From IMG/VR virus record IMGVR_UViG_3300014166_000004, positions 1-45,125 of that record: 45,125 nt of DNA, one strand, 5' to 3'. Position 1 is the first letter of the stretch. Each line of letters opens with the position of its first letter. Under the pieces are notes generated by a model that was given only the letters and a program-made list of their open reading frames with translations, did not search any database and was not told the origin of the DNA. Both the position numbers and the translations under genes were made by a program. Of this stretch, positions 15,429-22,772 are shown piece after piece. Origin of the DNA: a virus.

Positions 15429-15743
15429 TTACCCCTTCCGCGTCGGAACGCGGCGAACCGGGAGGCGCGCGAGCACCTCGTCGGAGAACAGAGCCGGCTT
15501 ACGTGGTGTCGCCGGCGCCGGCGCCGCGTCGCCGCGCGCCTGGCGCTCCCACTCGTCGGACACGGCCCGCGGATTTTTGAGCGCGCCCGTTCCGACGCTG
15601 ATTTCGTTCGCGCGGCGGATCGACTCCTCCGCCTGGAGCCGCGGGATCATTCGCAAGCATTCGACGACTATCCCCGTCGGCGTCCGCGCCGCCCAGGTTT
15701 CAAAAGTCCCGCCGTATGTGCGAATGAGCCGGGCGATCGCTTC
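15429..15743 (-). CDS. Tail assembly chaperone, frameshifted C-terminal part (gpT-like)
   Basis: This frame is open from far upstream of 15743 and carries natural-looking protein (WAEAIARLIRTYGGTFETWAARTPTGIVVE, then CLRMIPRLQAEESIRRANEIS) before any start codon. No ATG or GTG exists in the overlap; the first possible start is a TTG at 15656. It is -1 relative to the preceding chaperone gene (15668-16126), whose own last ~30 residues turn Arg-rich and unnatural. This is the G/GT arrangement of lambda-like phages, where a programmed -1 shift makes a minor G-T fusion that loads the tape measure. I found no classic X-XXY-YYZ heptamer; CTTTTGAAA (15706-15698) is the most slippery-looking stretch. 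Confidence 0.75.
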   Translation of the reverse strand, partial: EAIARLIRTYGGTFETWAARTPTGIVVECLRMIPRLQAEESIRRANEISVGTGALKNPRAVSDEWERQARGDAAPAPATPRKPALFSDEVLARLPVRRVPTRKG

Positions 15744-16126
15744 TGCCCAACCGATAGCGCCACGGCCATCTGATCCGATCCGATCGCTCTCGCCGCGAGG
15801 ATCAGCGTCGGCGTCAAGAGCTCCGTGAAAACCTTGAACACCATCACGCGCTGTACGTCGGTGAGCTTCGCGAGCACGGCGGCCGGCGCGTCGACGGCGA
15901 TCTTCGCGACTTCCTTGAGCCGAACGGTGAGCTCGTGGTTCTCCGCTTTCGTGAGCGTGCGGGTTCGCGTCATGAGATCCCCCGTGCGGATCGAAATCCG
16001 CTCGAGGTGCTTGAAATCCTGCAAGGTGAGATCGCGCGCCGTGCGGAGCGGGTACGCGATGCCGTCGATCGAGACGACGGGCCGATCGGTGTCAGTGGTG
16101 AGATCGAGAACGTTCTTGTCGGCCAT
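15668..16126 (-). CDS. Tail assembly chaperone (gpG-like / Mu gp41-like)
   Basis: A 152-residue protein (MADKNVLDLTTDTDRPVVSIDGIAYPLRTARDLTLQDFKHLERISIRTG...) that resembles phage tail-assembly proteins placed between tube and tape measure. An N-terminal beta part (VVSIDGIAYPLR) is followed by helices. The last ~30 residues (QKRSPGSFAH... GRRGRRRG) look like shadow sequence while the -1 frame looks coding, so most function in the fusion form depends on frameshifting. The ATG at 16126 has a weak AGG upstream; a GTG nine bases earlier is an alternative. The start overlaps the preceding gene by 35 nt. Confidence 0.8.
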   Translation of the reverse strand: MADKNVLDLTTDTDRPVVSIDGIAYPLRTARDLTLQDFKHLERISIRTGDLMTRTRTLTKAENHELTVRLKEVAKIAVDAPAAVLAKLTDVQRVMVFKVFTELLTPTLILAARAIGSDQMAVALSVGQKRSPGSFAHTAGLLKPGRRGRRRG

Positions 16127-16337
16127 GGTTTGCACCTACGCCTGCGGTTTCCGATTGGTTGATGATGGCGATTCCGCGCCGGCGACATTCGTCCTCGAGC
16201 TCGACGACGGCCGCCGCCGCGATGCCTAGAGCCTGGCGAGTTTCTTTCAGCGTGAGCTTGTGAGCGGCGACGCGAGCGCGCCTGGCGCGGAGCTCCTCGA
16301 GGATCTCCGGAACCGAGAGCGTCGACGTCGCCGCCAT
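16092..16337 (-). CDS. Small coiled-coil tail-region protein (81 aa)
   Basis: MAATSTLSVPEILEELRARRARVAAHKLTLKETRQALGIAAAAVVELEDECRRRGIAIINQ followed by a polar tail ending RSRSHH. Residues 8-54 are almost wholly helical and charged. It lies between the tube gene and the assembly chaperone, with 35 nt overlap into the latter. Function unknown; perhaps a tail assembly accessory. The reading frame is supported by composition and by its tight placement eight bases after the tube gene. Confidence 0.6.
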   Translation of the reverse strand: MAATSTLSVPEILEELRARRARVAAHKLTLKETRQALGIAAAAVVELEDECRRRGIAIINQSETAGVGANHGRQERSRSHH

Positions 16338-16344
16338 GGGAACC

Positions 16345-16953
16345 CTAGAGCGCGGCGTCCGTCTGCACGACGATCCGCCCGAAGTACTCCGACGGATCCG
16401 ACGCGTCGGGATCGACGAGCGCGGTCCACTCGATCGCGAGTTGCGCCGGCTTGTCCTTCGTGAAAACCGGCTTCGGTTCGCCGGTCTGCGCGGCGCGCGG
16501 ACATTCGTATTGCATCGCGCCGTCCTCCATCTCCGGCGACGGGCCGCGGAGGAGAACGGCGCGCGTGTCGACGGTGAACCCGCGCGACAGGCCGATCTTC
16601 TTCGTGCCGGGAACGCCCGACGCGGCCGGCGTCGTCGTGACGGTGTTCCCGTTGAGCGCGAACGAATACTGCTCGAGCGTCACGTCGACGAGCATGAGCC
16701 CGATCTTGAGATCTTCGCTCGAGCGGAACACCTTTCGCGATCCGGCGTCGCCGAGCGAGCGCCAGAACGCCATCGCCTGAGCGTGATCGACGTTGACGCC
16801 GGCCTCGTCATAGTTCAGCGGGCCCGCGGCGCCGATGAGCGTCCAGTCGCTCGCGTCGGGAACGGTGTCGACGTCGGGGAACGCCGTTCCGACGGGCGCG
16901 ACCCACATCGTAAACGGCGCGGCGAGTACCTCGAGCGGAACGGCATTCTTCAC
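16345..16953 (-). CDS. Major tail tube protein
   Basis: A 202-residue protein (MKNAVPLEVLAAPFTMWVAPVGTAFPDVDTVPDASDWTLIGAAGPLNYDEAGVNVDHAQ) with the plan of siphovirus tube subunits: an N-terminal arm with VAPVGTAFP, a core of beta strands (LKIGLMLVDVTLEQYSFALNGNTVTTTP), and a late strand PAQLAIEWTALVDP. It would polymerise into the hollow tail tube around the tape measure. The GTG start is preceded by GGAGG with six bases between. Its place two genes before the chaperone pair fits. No sheath gene is present, so the tail is non-contractile. Confidence 0.8.
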   Translation of the reverse strand: MKNAVPLEVLAAPFTMWVAPVGTAFPDVDTVPDASDWTLIGAAGPLNYDEAGVNVDHAQAMAFWRSLGDAGSRKVFRSSEDLKIGLMLVDVTLEQYSFALNGNTVTTTPAASGVPGTKKIGLSRGFTVDTRAVLLRGPSPEMEDGAMQYECPRAAQTGEPKPVFTKDKPAQLAIEWTALVDPDASDPSEYFGRIVVQTDAAL

Positions 16954-16964
16954 GGTCTACCTCC

Positions 16965-17552
16965 TCACGCCGCGTCACGAGCGGCGCCCAATGCAAAGCG
17001 GAACTCGCTCTGCAGGTTTTTGATCAATTGCTCTTTCCCGCGCTCGAGTCCGACGGCCTCGAATTTTTTGAACACCTGCCAGATCGACGCGCCGAACAAT
17101 TCGCGGATCGGCAGTTGCGATCGGTTCGGCGCCGGCCCGCGGCGGCCGCTCGAGCCGGCGACGCGTTGAAAGACGCCGCGGTGCCCGCTCCGCATGGTCG
17201 CGATGAACGCGTTCGCGATCGTGCGGCGGCCGCTCCCGGTTTTCACTGTGACGCCGCGGCCGCGGCCGCGCGACGGTTCCGGACCCTTCGCGCCGAAATC
17301 GATCAGCGGGATCCGTTTGGCGTTCGCGTAGAGCCTGGCGGTGAGCCGATCCGGCGTCGCCTGCTGGATCTTGATCCGGTCCCGAACGACGCCCTGCTTC
17401 ACGCCGAGATCGTTCGCGATCACGCGGACCATGGCGACGTTCGCCGACGCGATCGCGCGGTTGAGCGCGCGCACTTGCGCCGGCTTCGCTTTCGCGCGGA
17501 GCTTCGCGACCGCGGCCGGCGTCGTCGTCGTGAACCTGACTACCATCCCCAC
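16965..17552 (-). CDS. Tail completion / minor tail protein (gpZ-like)
   Basis: A 195-residue basic protein. The segment AVAKLRAKAKPAQVRALNRAIASANVAMVRVIANDLGVKQGVVRDRIKI is typical of the gpZ (minor tail protein Z) family, with a helical N-terminus of Arg/Ala-rich pattern. Then comes a small beta domain (RLTARLYANAKRIPLIDFGAKG) and a helical C-terminus. Such proteins act at the head-tail joining end. I chose GTG at 17552 (GGAGG ten bases upstream); an ATG at 17546 is an equally possible start. Confidence 0.7.
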   Translation of the reverse strand: MGMVVRFTTTTPAAVAKLRAKAKPAQVRALNRAIASANVAMVRVIANDLGVKQGVVRDRIKIQQATPDRLTARLYANAKRIPLIDFGAKGPEPSRGRGRGVTVKTGSGRRTIANAFIATMRSGHRGVFQRVAGSSGRRGPAPNRSQLPIRELFGASIWQVFKKFEAVGLERGKEQLIKNLQSEFRFALGAARDAA

Positions 17553-17554
17553 GG

Positions 17555-18025
17555 TTACGTCGCCTCCGGAACGCCGTACGACGGGTTGCCCCATTCGTCG
17601 ACGTAGGTACCCGAGTAGAAGATCCCGACGCCGATCGTCGTCGCGCCTGGCGGCCGCTCGAGCGAACGCGTCGGCCCGCGCTTCATGACGCCTTTGAAGA
17701 TCCCCGCGAGCGTCCGATCCTCGAGCTCGATCGCCGCCTTGATATCGCCCAGGAGGAGCTCGAGATTGATCCACGCGTCCGCGGCCGTCGCTTTCCCGAT
17801 CGCCTGAACGTCGACGGTGATCGTGTTATCGATCCGCCCTTGCTCCGTCGCGAGCTCGTCGCCAGGCACGACGGCGATCGCGTAGTCGGGATCGGAGGGC
17901 CCGAGCTCCGGCGCGACGCCGATGTAGACGGCCAGGCCGGCGTCGGTGTCGAACCCGTTCGCCTTCTGGATCGTGCCGATGAGCGCGCCCAGGCGTTGCA
18001 GGATGAGAACGCGGCGCGTGATCAT
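17555..18025 (-). CDS. Tail terminator protein (gpU-like)
   Basis: A 156-residue protein (MITRRVLILQRLGALIGTIQKANGFDTDAG...YIGVAPELGPSDPDYAIAVVPGDE). The pattern of an N-terminal helix, GFDTDAGxxVYIG, a beta sheet with central helix (WINLELLLGDIKAAIELEDRTL) and a final GVGIFYSGTYVDEWGNPSY is common in siphovirus tail terminators that cap the tube and join it to the head. It is coupled to the upstream connector gene by ATGA and stands just before the gpZ-like gene, the expected order. Confidence 0.72.
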   Translation of the reverse strand: MITRRVLILQRLGALIGTIQKANGFDTDAGLAVYIGVAPELGPSDPDYAIAVVPGDELATEQGRIDNTITVDVQAIGKATAADAWINLELLLGDIKAAIELEDRTLAGIFKGVMKRGPTRSLERPPGATTIGVGIFYSGTYVDEWGNPSYGVPEAT

Positions 18026-18390
18026 GTGGCCTCGAGCGGCGCGAGCACGAGCCGGATCCGGAGGTGATCGCTCTCGACGCCGGCGAACCCGTCGACCTGC
18101 CAGCGGAGGATCTCGCCAGGTGAGATCGGAGGCCCGACGAGATCGGTCGCGAACGGCGGGAGCGGCGCGTGCACGATCGTCGCGTGCGGAACCTCGAGGA
18201 GCGGAACGGCGAGCACGTACGAACGTTCGCGACGCCGGAGCTCGAATCCCGCCGGGTGATCATCAGTCTCCGGCGAGAGCCAAATTCCGCGCGTCGCGAT
18301 GGGATCCGGATCGACGTCGACCGTGATGTCGCAACCGTGCGCGCTGAAATTCAGGTTACGCACGAGCGAACGGAGCGACGAGAGATCCAT
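18022..18390 (-). CDS. Head-tail connector / joining protein (122 aa)
   Basis: MDLSSLRSLVRNLNFSAHGCDITVDVDPDPIATRGIWLSPETDDHPAGFELRRRERSYVLAVPLLEVP... The beta-rich body and the C-terminal phrase ILRWQVDGFAGVESDHLRIRLVL recall the small neck proteins that sit between capsid genes and the tail terminator. Overlaps the terminator gene by ATGA. Assignment is mainly by position and length; family not certain. Confidence 0.6.
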   Translation of the reverse strand: MDLSSLRSLVRNLNFSAHGCDITVDVDPDPIATRGIWLSPETDDHPAGFELRRRERSYVLAVPLLEVPHATIVHAPLPPFATDLVGPPISPGEILRWQVDGFAGVESDHLRIRLVLAPLEAT

Positions 18391-18403
18391 CGGGCGCCAG
18401 GCC

Positions 18404-18757
18404 CTAGACGATCCGAGGATCGCCGCCGCGGGCCAGGAGGACGGTTCCCGTCGTCTCGCCGGCGCCGGAGCCGACGGCGACGACCGCGTAACCGGCGAAC
18501 TTGTTCCCGCTCGCCGTCGTCGTGAACTTCTTCGTCGCGTCGTCCCAGTAGAGGCCCTGGCCCTCCGTCCACGCCTGCGACGCCGGCTTCGCGTGCGACA
18601 CGACGCCCTCCACGAGGCCGTTGAACCTGGCGCCCGCGGCGGCCGTGACGGTGGCGATCACGAGGAGATCCGTGATCAGGACGCCGACGCCGGAAGTAAC
18701 TCCGCCCGACGGCGCGGTGAATTCGACCGACTCGCCAGGCTGTACGAAAGTTTTCAT
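18404..18757 (-). CDS. Capsid decoration protein, DUF2190 family
   Basis: A 117-residue protein (MKTFVQPGESVEFTAPSGGVTSGVGVLITDLLVIATVTAAAGARFNGLVEGVVSHAKPASQAWTEGQGLYWDD...). The N-terminal MKxFVQPGExVxFTAP and the following SG..V..G.L phrase are hallmarks of DUF2190, beta-rich proteins found next to major capsid genes, and WTEGQGLYWDDATKKFTT is also typical. These are thought to decorate or stabilise the shell. GAGG lies about nine bases before the ATG. It follows the capsid gene after a 72-bp gap. Confidence 0.85.
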   Translation of the reverse strand: MKTFVQPGESVEFTAPSGGVTSGVGVLITDLLVIATVTAAAGARFNGLVEGVVSHAKPASQAWTEGQGLYWDDATKKFTTTASGNKFAGYAVVAVGSGAGETTGTVLLARGGDPRIV

Positions 18758-18829
18758 TGCCTCACTCCTCGAAAATGTTGACCGCTCGAGCTCCTACGCC
18801 TCTACGCCGCCGCCGGCCGCCCCTCCGGA
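18758..18829. other. Short intergenic gap after the capsid gene
   Basis: It carries the ribosome-binding site of the decoration gene. CCTCC-ggatta-GGAGG (18822-18837) forms a 5-bp inverted repeat over the capsid stop codon. No T run and no gene seen. Confidence 0.4.
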
Positions 18830-20827
18830 TTAGGAGGGTTCGTGTCCGACGTTCTTGTAGAGCCCGCGCCAGTCGAGCACCTTCGCCGCGAAGTCCTCGC
18901 GACACTTGATCTCGACGCCATCGACATCGAACCCGATCCGGGTTTCGATCGTCGGCCCCTCCTCGCCCTCGAGGTAGCCGTATTCGATGATGTCGATCTG
19001 CGCCGGATCCGCCGCCAGGAACCACGCGAGCGGTTCGTTGTCGAGCCGCGGTTCCGCGATCACGGTGAGTTTCCCGCTGAACGGGTTCACGGCGAGCACG
19101 GTCTGCGGCGTGATCGGCGTGACGATCGCATCGCCCTGCGTCTCGAGGGCGGAGCCCACGAGGAGATACTTCGGCGCGATGTTGAGCCGCTCGCCGTCGA
19201 GCGATACCTGCTGGCGCATCGCCGCGCGCGCCGCGCCGAGCGAGTCGACATCGATCACGGCGCCGCTCGAATCGATGTTGAGGTGCGCCGCGGAGAAGAG
19301 CGCGTTCCCGTCGCCCATCGTCGGGTTGCTCGTGATCTGATCCCACACGAGATCGCTCTCGAGGTTCCGCGCCGCGCGCCCGAACATCGTCGGCACGCGG
19401 CCGAACGCGTCGGCGTCGTCGTTCACGAGGGCCTTCCGCGTGATGGCGAACACGCGGCCGTACGTCGCAAGCTGGTACGTCTCGCGGCCCTCGCCGATCG
19501 TGCCCCGCTTGAACTCGCCGTGCTCCTTCACCTCGAGGAGCGCCGGCGCGTCGCCCATCTGCTGACGGTAGACGGGTTTGAAATCGGGGAGGTTGACCTG
19601 GCGCGCGATCGTCTTGAACGTCTGCGGCGCCTCGTCGTACGCCTTGCGGACGGTTTTGTTGGCGACGTCGGCCAGGAGGTACGCGAAATCGCTCGTCGTG
19701 TGGTAGCCGTGCCCGCTGCGCTGATTGAGCCCGAGCGCCGCGGCGGCGAGCTCCATCTTCGAGAGGCCCGACGTCCGCACGCCGGCCGCGTGGAGAAACG
19801 TCCGCGCCGTGTCGAGGAGCGTGAGCCCGCGATACGGCCGACTCTTGTCGTCGAGTTTGAAAAACTGCGGCGCGATCCGGTGCAGCAGGGCCGCCTCGAT
19901 CCCGCCCCGCACGTGCACCAGCGGATCCTCGCCGAGCGTGACGGAGGTACCGGGTTGCGGGCCGCGATCCTGCGCGCCGCGCGCCTGGAGCTCGACGAAC
20001 ACGAGGCGCGACACCTCCGCGAGCGGCGTCCGCTTCTCGATGTGGTGATCGATGAACTCCTGCGGCATCCGGCCGCCGCGGGCGGCGGTGATGATGCCCT
20101 GGACGCGGGCGGTTTCGTCGGCGGCGGCGCGTTCGGCGACCGTCGGTTCGGCCGCGGGAGCCGGTCGCGCGGCGGGTTCCGCCGGGTGGAGCCGGAGGGC
20201 CGCGGCGGCGGGATCTTCGGCGACAGTTTCGGCACGGCGAGCGGCATCGTTCACGGCAGGCTCCTTACGGATGATGAGACACGGATTGGAATCGGCGCGA
20301 TCGTTCTCGCCTTTGCGAGTCCGCGCGCCGGTGTCGGCCGGCATGGGAACCATTGAGATCTCGTAAGGTTCCCAATCGATCGCCGTACGAACAGGGATCG
20401 CGCCGGTGTCGTCCTGCTCGAATTTGTGGACGCGGTACCCGACGCTGACGTTTTGCAGGATGCGATCTTTGACGTCGTTCCAGATCGGCGTCACAGAATC
20501 GCGGTTGCTGAACCGAACCCGAACGATCGCCTTCCCGTTTTCGATCCGGAACGTGTTCGGCACGACGGTGCCGATCTGATCCTCGACCGACCACGCGGAA
20601 TGCGCGTTGAGGAGCGGAGCCGTTTGGAGGCGCGCGACGCGGATCGCGTCGGCGGAGATCTCGAGGGCCTCGAGGTACTCGCCGGTGTCCCAATCGAACC
20701 GGCGAACCTGCGCGCCCGTGGAGAAAATGAGCTCGATCGAGCGATCGGTTTCGTTGATCGTGTCGGCGGCCGCCCGCGCCAGGAGCGAGAGCGGCGGAAC
20801 ATCGATCGTCGTCGCGGCCGGTTTCAT
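18830..20827 (-). CDS. Prohead protease-major capsid protein fusion
   Basis: A 665-residue two-domain protein. Residues 1 to ~170 are a prohead protease of the HK97/U35 herpes-assemblin type: IELIFSTGA (32-40), LLNAHS with His76, then NVSVGYRV with Ser128 and DWEPYEISMVPMPAD (151-165) with Glu156. An Ala/Pro/Glu-rich linker (~195-240) follows. Residues ~260-665 are a Mu gpT-like major capsid protein (TLGEDPLVHVRGGIEAALLHRIAP, RGLTLLDTARTFL, TYGRVFAITRKALVNDDADAFGRVP, and a C-terminal IIEYGYLEGEEGPTIET). The protease would cut itself off during maturation, as in known fused systems. The gene follows the HTH gene after 74 bp that contain a hairpin. Confidence 0.9.
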   Translation of the reverse strand: MKPAATTIDVPPLSLLARAAADTINETDRSIELIFSTGAQVRRFDWDTGEYLEALEISADAIRVARLQTAPLLNAHSAWSVEDQIGTVVPNTFRIENGKAIVRVRFSNRDSVTPIWNDVKDRILQNVSVGYRVHKFEQDDTGAIPVRTAIDWEPYEISMVPMPADTGARTRKGENDRADSNPCLIIRKEPAVNDAARRAETVAEDPAAAALRLHPAEPAARPAPAAEPTVAERAAADETARVQGIITAARGGRMPQEFIDHHIEKRTPLAEVSRLVFVELQARGAQDRGPQPGTSVTLGEDPLVHVRGGIEAALLHRIAPQFFKLDDKSRPYRGLTLLDTARTFLHAAGVRTSGLSKMELAAAALGLNQRSGHGYHTTSDFAYLLADVANKTVRKAYDEAPQTFKTIARQVNLPDFKPVYRQQMGDAPALLEVKEHGEFKRGTIGEGRETYQLATYGRVFAITRKALVNDDADAFGRVPTMFGRAARNLESDLVWDQITSNPTMGDGNALFSAAHLNIDSSGAVIDVDSLGAARAAMRQQVSLDGERLNIAPKYLLVGSALETQGDAIVTPITPQTVLAVNPFSGKLTVIAEPRLDNEPLAWFLAADPAQIDIIEYGYLEGEEGPTIETRIGFDVDGVEIKCREDFAAKVLDWRGLYKNVGHEPS

Positions 20828-20835
20828 GATCGGCC

Positions 20836-20872
20836 GTAGCTTGCGGGAGGCGCGGCGTCGCCGGCAAGCTAC
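20836..20872 (-). repeat. 9-bp inverted repeat in the capsid gene leader
   Basis: Arms GTAGCTTGC (20836-20844) and GCAAGCTAC (20864-20872) flank a 19-nt G+C-rich loop. It ends nine bases before the ATG of the protease-capsid gene, where no GGAGG is visible. In the mRNA this would form a hairpin at the ribosome-binding region; it could also bind a dimeric protein. The HTH gene directly upstream is a possible partner. The rest of the 74-bp gap is featureless. Confidence 0.45.
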
Positions 20873-20901
20873 TACCGCCGCGAACGATCACGAAAAGCTA
20901 G

Positions 20902-21144
20902 TTACTCGACGGGTTTCCCGTAGGCGCGCGCGTCGCGGATCCGGATGCGAAGATCTCCGCCCGGGAGGCGATAGGCGCGGAGCGCGCCCTTCCGGATATC
21001 CCTGTAGATCGTTTGCACGCCGACGCCCCACTTCGCCGCGAGTTGCGCCGGCGAGATCGCCGACTCGAGGAACGGGCCGCCGCGGCGGCGCCGCCCCTCG
21101 TCGCGATCGTCGGGCCAGTGCACGGTGCGAGGAGGTTCGCCCAT
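20902..21144 (-). CDS. Excisionase/MerR-like HTH protein inside the head operon (80 aa)
   Basis: After a charged N-terminus (VHWPDDRDEGRRRRGGPF) the body reads AISPAQLAAKWGVGVQTIYRDIRKGALRAYRLPGGDLRIRIRDARAYGKP. This is the HTH_17/excisionase pattern: helix, turn (GVG), recognition helix (QTIYRDIRKG), then the beta-hairpin wing with RIRxxD. Proteins of this shape bind DNA. Its place between portal and protease-capsid is where a structural gene would be expected. Whether it regulates the late genes, or acts as a packaging or chaperone protein, cannot be told from sequence. The motif is clear; the role is open. Confidence 0.75.
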   Translation of the reverse strand: MGEPPRTVHWPDDRDEGRRRRGGPFLESAISPAQLAAKWGVGVQTIYRDIRKGALRAYRLPGGDLRIRIRDARAYGKPVE

Positions 21145-21148
21145 GGTT

Positions 21149-22768
21149 CTACCCCTCCGCGGCCGCTCCGTCGGCCGGCGCGTTTGGATCCGCCGGCGCG
21201 TTCGGATCGTTCGGTGTCGCCGGCGCGGCCGGGTTCGCCGGCGCGGCCGGGTTCGCTGATTGCGCCTGGCCGGCTTGCGTCATGCGCCGCGGATCGGAGT
21301 CGAGCACGACGCCGGCTTTGTCGAGCGCCTCGTTCCACGCCTTCATTTCGGCGAGCACCTTCGCCGGATTGAGCCCGCGCGCGCGGAGCTCCTCCTGCAT
21401 CGTCGTGATCCCCGATCGCACGTTGCGGAGGATCGCGAGGCCCTCCGACGCCGGATCGATGAACTGCGCCGGCGGCGGCGTCCAATCGACGGGCGGCGTG
21501 TCGACAGTTTTCAGCACGCCGGCGATCGCCGCGGCCTCCATCGCCCAGGCCCACACGGGATCACAGAACCCAGGGATCACGATCCGCCAGCGGTGATCGT
21601 CGATATCGGGTTGATGCGCGATCCGCTCCATCCGCGCCGCGGAGAATGAGAGATCGCGGAAATCCCCCGTCATGCTCGAGAACAGCACGCGGAGGCCGGC
21701 GGCGAGCCCGCGGAGCTTGCGATCCATGTAATCGCCGAAATCGTTCACGCGCGGAGGCTCGACGACGGAGATCTGGCGGCCGGCCGGGAGGTTGCTCACC
21801 ATGCCAGGCACGAGCGCGTCGATCGCCGGCGTCGGTTGATCGTTTGGTTCGCCGAGCGGCGCGCCGCCGCCGTCGAGATCGTCGCGGACGAACACGGCCA
21901 GGCACGCGGCGATCTTTTGCTTCACGAGCGTCGCGTCGTCGTAATCGTCGAGATCCTTCCACGCCAGGAGCGACGGCGCGAACCATGAAACCGCGCGCAC
22001 CTGGCCGGGCCGCTCGCCGCGGAACAGGTGGAGCACGCCCTCCGCCGGGATCCGAACCGACGGCGAGAACGATCCCGCGATCGATCCCGGGTGTTCGCGG
22101 AACATCCAGTAGGCGACGCGTTGACCGATCGGCGAGAACTCGATCCCCTGGATGATCCGGCCGCCGTTCGGCGTCGTGATCTGATCCTTTGCCGTGTCGA
22201 GGAAATCAGGCTCGACGATCTGTAGTTGCATCGGGATCGGGAGCGGCCGCCCGTTCGTGTCGACGTCGCCGGGGAGCCGGTAGCGCCGGCGGATCAGCAC
22301 CTCGCCCGACTCCGCGATCGTGCGGAGCACGAGCTTCTCGAGGCCGTAGAAATCGTGCCGGCCGTCGGCGTCGCATGCCGTCGACTCGCCCCAGGCGCGC
22401 CAGAGCGCCATCGCGCGCGCGTTCGTCGAGTCGGGAACGATCCCCCATCCGATCGTTTCGTTCACGATCGAGGCGAGCGCCGCGGCCGCGTATGGATTGT
22501 TTCGCACGAGATCGCGGACGGCGTTCCGGAGGTTCGCGGCCGCGGGCCCGATCGCCGCGTTCGCATCGGTGCCGGGTTTCTTCCAGCCCTGCGTCCGGTA
22601 TGTGCTCGCGGCGCCTTCATAGTGCCGCGCCAGGATCTCGCCGGCGTAGCGGGCCCGTTGCCGCTTGAGCGTCCATCGCGGAGCGACGGGCGCGGTGATC
22701 CGATCGAGCCGCTCGCCGAACGTGCGGCGCCGCGGCGGTTCTGATCTTTCGACTCTCTCGAATGCCAT
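21149..22768 (-). CDS. Portal protein (lambda gpB family)
   Basis: A 539-residue protein. YEGAASTYRTQGWKKPGTDANAAIGPAAANLRNAVRDLVRNNPYAAAALASIVNETIGWGI is the classic N-terminal signature of the gpB/phage portal lambda family. Then come ESGEVLIRRR, LQIVEPDFLD, GIEFSPIGQRVAYW, VLHLFRGERPGQVRAVSWFAPSL and LFSSMTGDFRDLSFSAARMERI, all expected in order. It forms the dodecameric ring through which DNA is packaged. The C-terminal ~40 residues are a Pro/Ala/Asn/Asp repeat (NPAAPATPNDPNAPADPNAPADG), mirrored by a tandem DNA repeat at 21175-21255. It follows the glycosyltransferase cassette, not gpW as in lambda. Confidence 0.93.
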   Translation of the reverse strand: MAFERVERSEPPRRRTFGERLDRITAPVAPRWTLKRQRARYAGEILARHYEGAASTYRTQGWKKPGTDANAAIGPAAANLRNAVRDLVRNNPYAAAALASIVNETIGWGIVPDSTNARAMALWRAWGESTACDADGRHDFYGLEKLVLRTIAESGEVLIRRRYRLPGDVDTNGRPLPIPMQLQIVEPDFLDTAKDQITTPNGGRIIQGIEFSPIGQRVAYWMFREHPGSIAGSFSPSVRIPAEGVLHLFRGERPGQVRAVSWFAPSLLAWKDLDDYDDATLVKQKIAACLAVFVRDDLDGGGAPLGEPNDQPTPAIDALVPGMVSNLPAGRQISVVEPPRVNDFGDYMDRKLRGLAAGLRVLFSSMTGDFRDLSFSAARMERIAHQPDIDDHRWRIVIPGFCDPVWAWAMEAAAIAGVLKTVDTPPVDWTPPPAQFIDPASEGLAILRNVRSGITTMQEELRARGLNPAKVLAEMKAWNEALDKAGVVLDSDPRRMTQAGQAQSANPAAPANPAAPATPNDPNAPADPNAPADGAAAEG

Positions 22769-22772
22769 TCGC

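Noticed and set aside
18842-20356. Long plus-strand open frame (504 codons) opposite the capsid gene
   Set aside because: Shadow frame with extreme Arg/Glu content, a product of high GC; the capsid frame is certain.
21175-21255. Tandem DNA repeat in the portal gene as a possible site
   Set aside because: Explained by the Pro/Ala/Asn/Asp repeat of the portal C-terminus.
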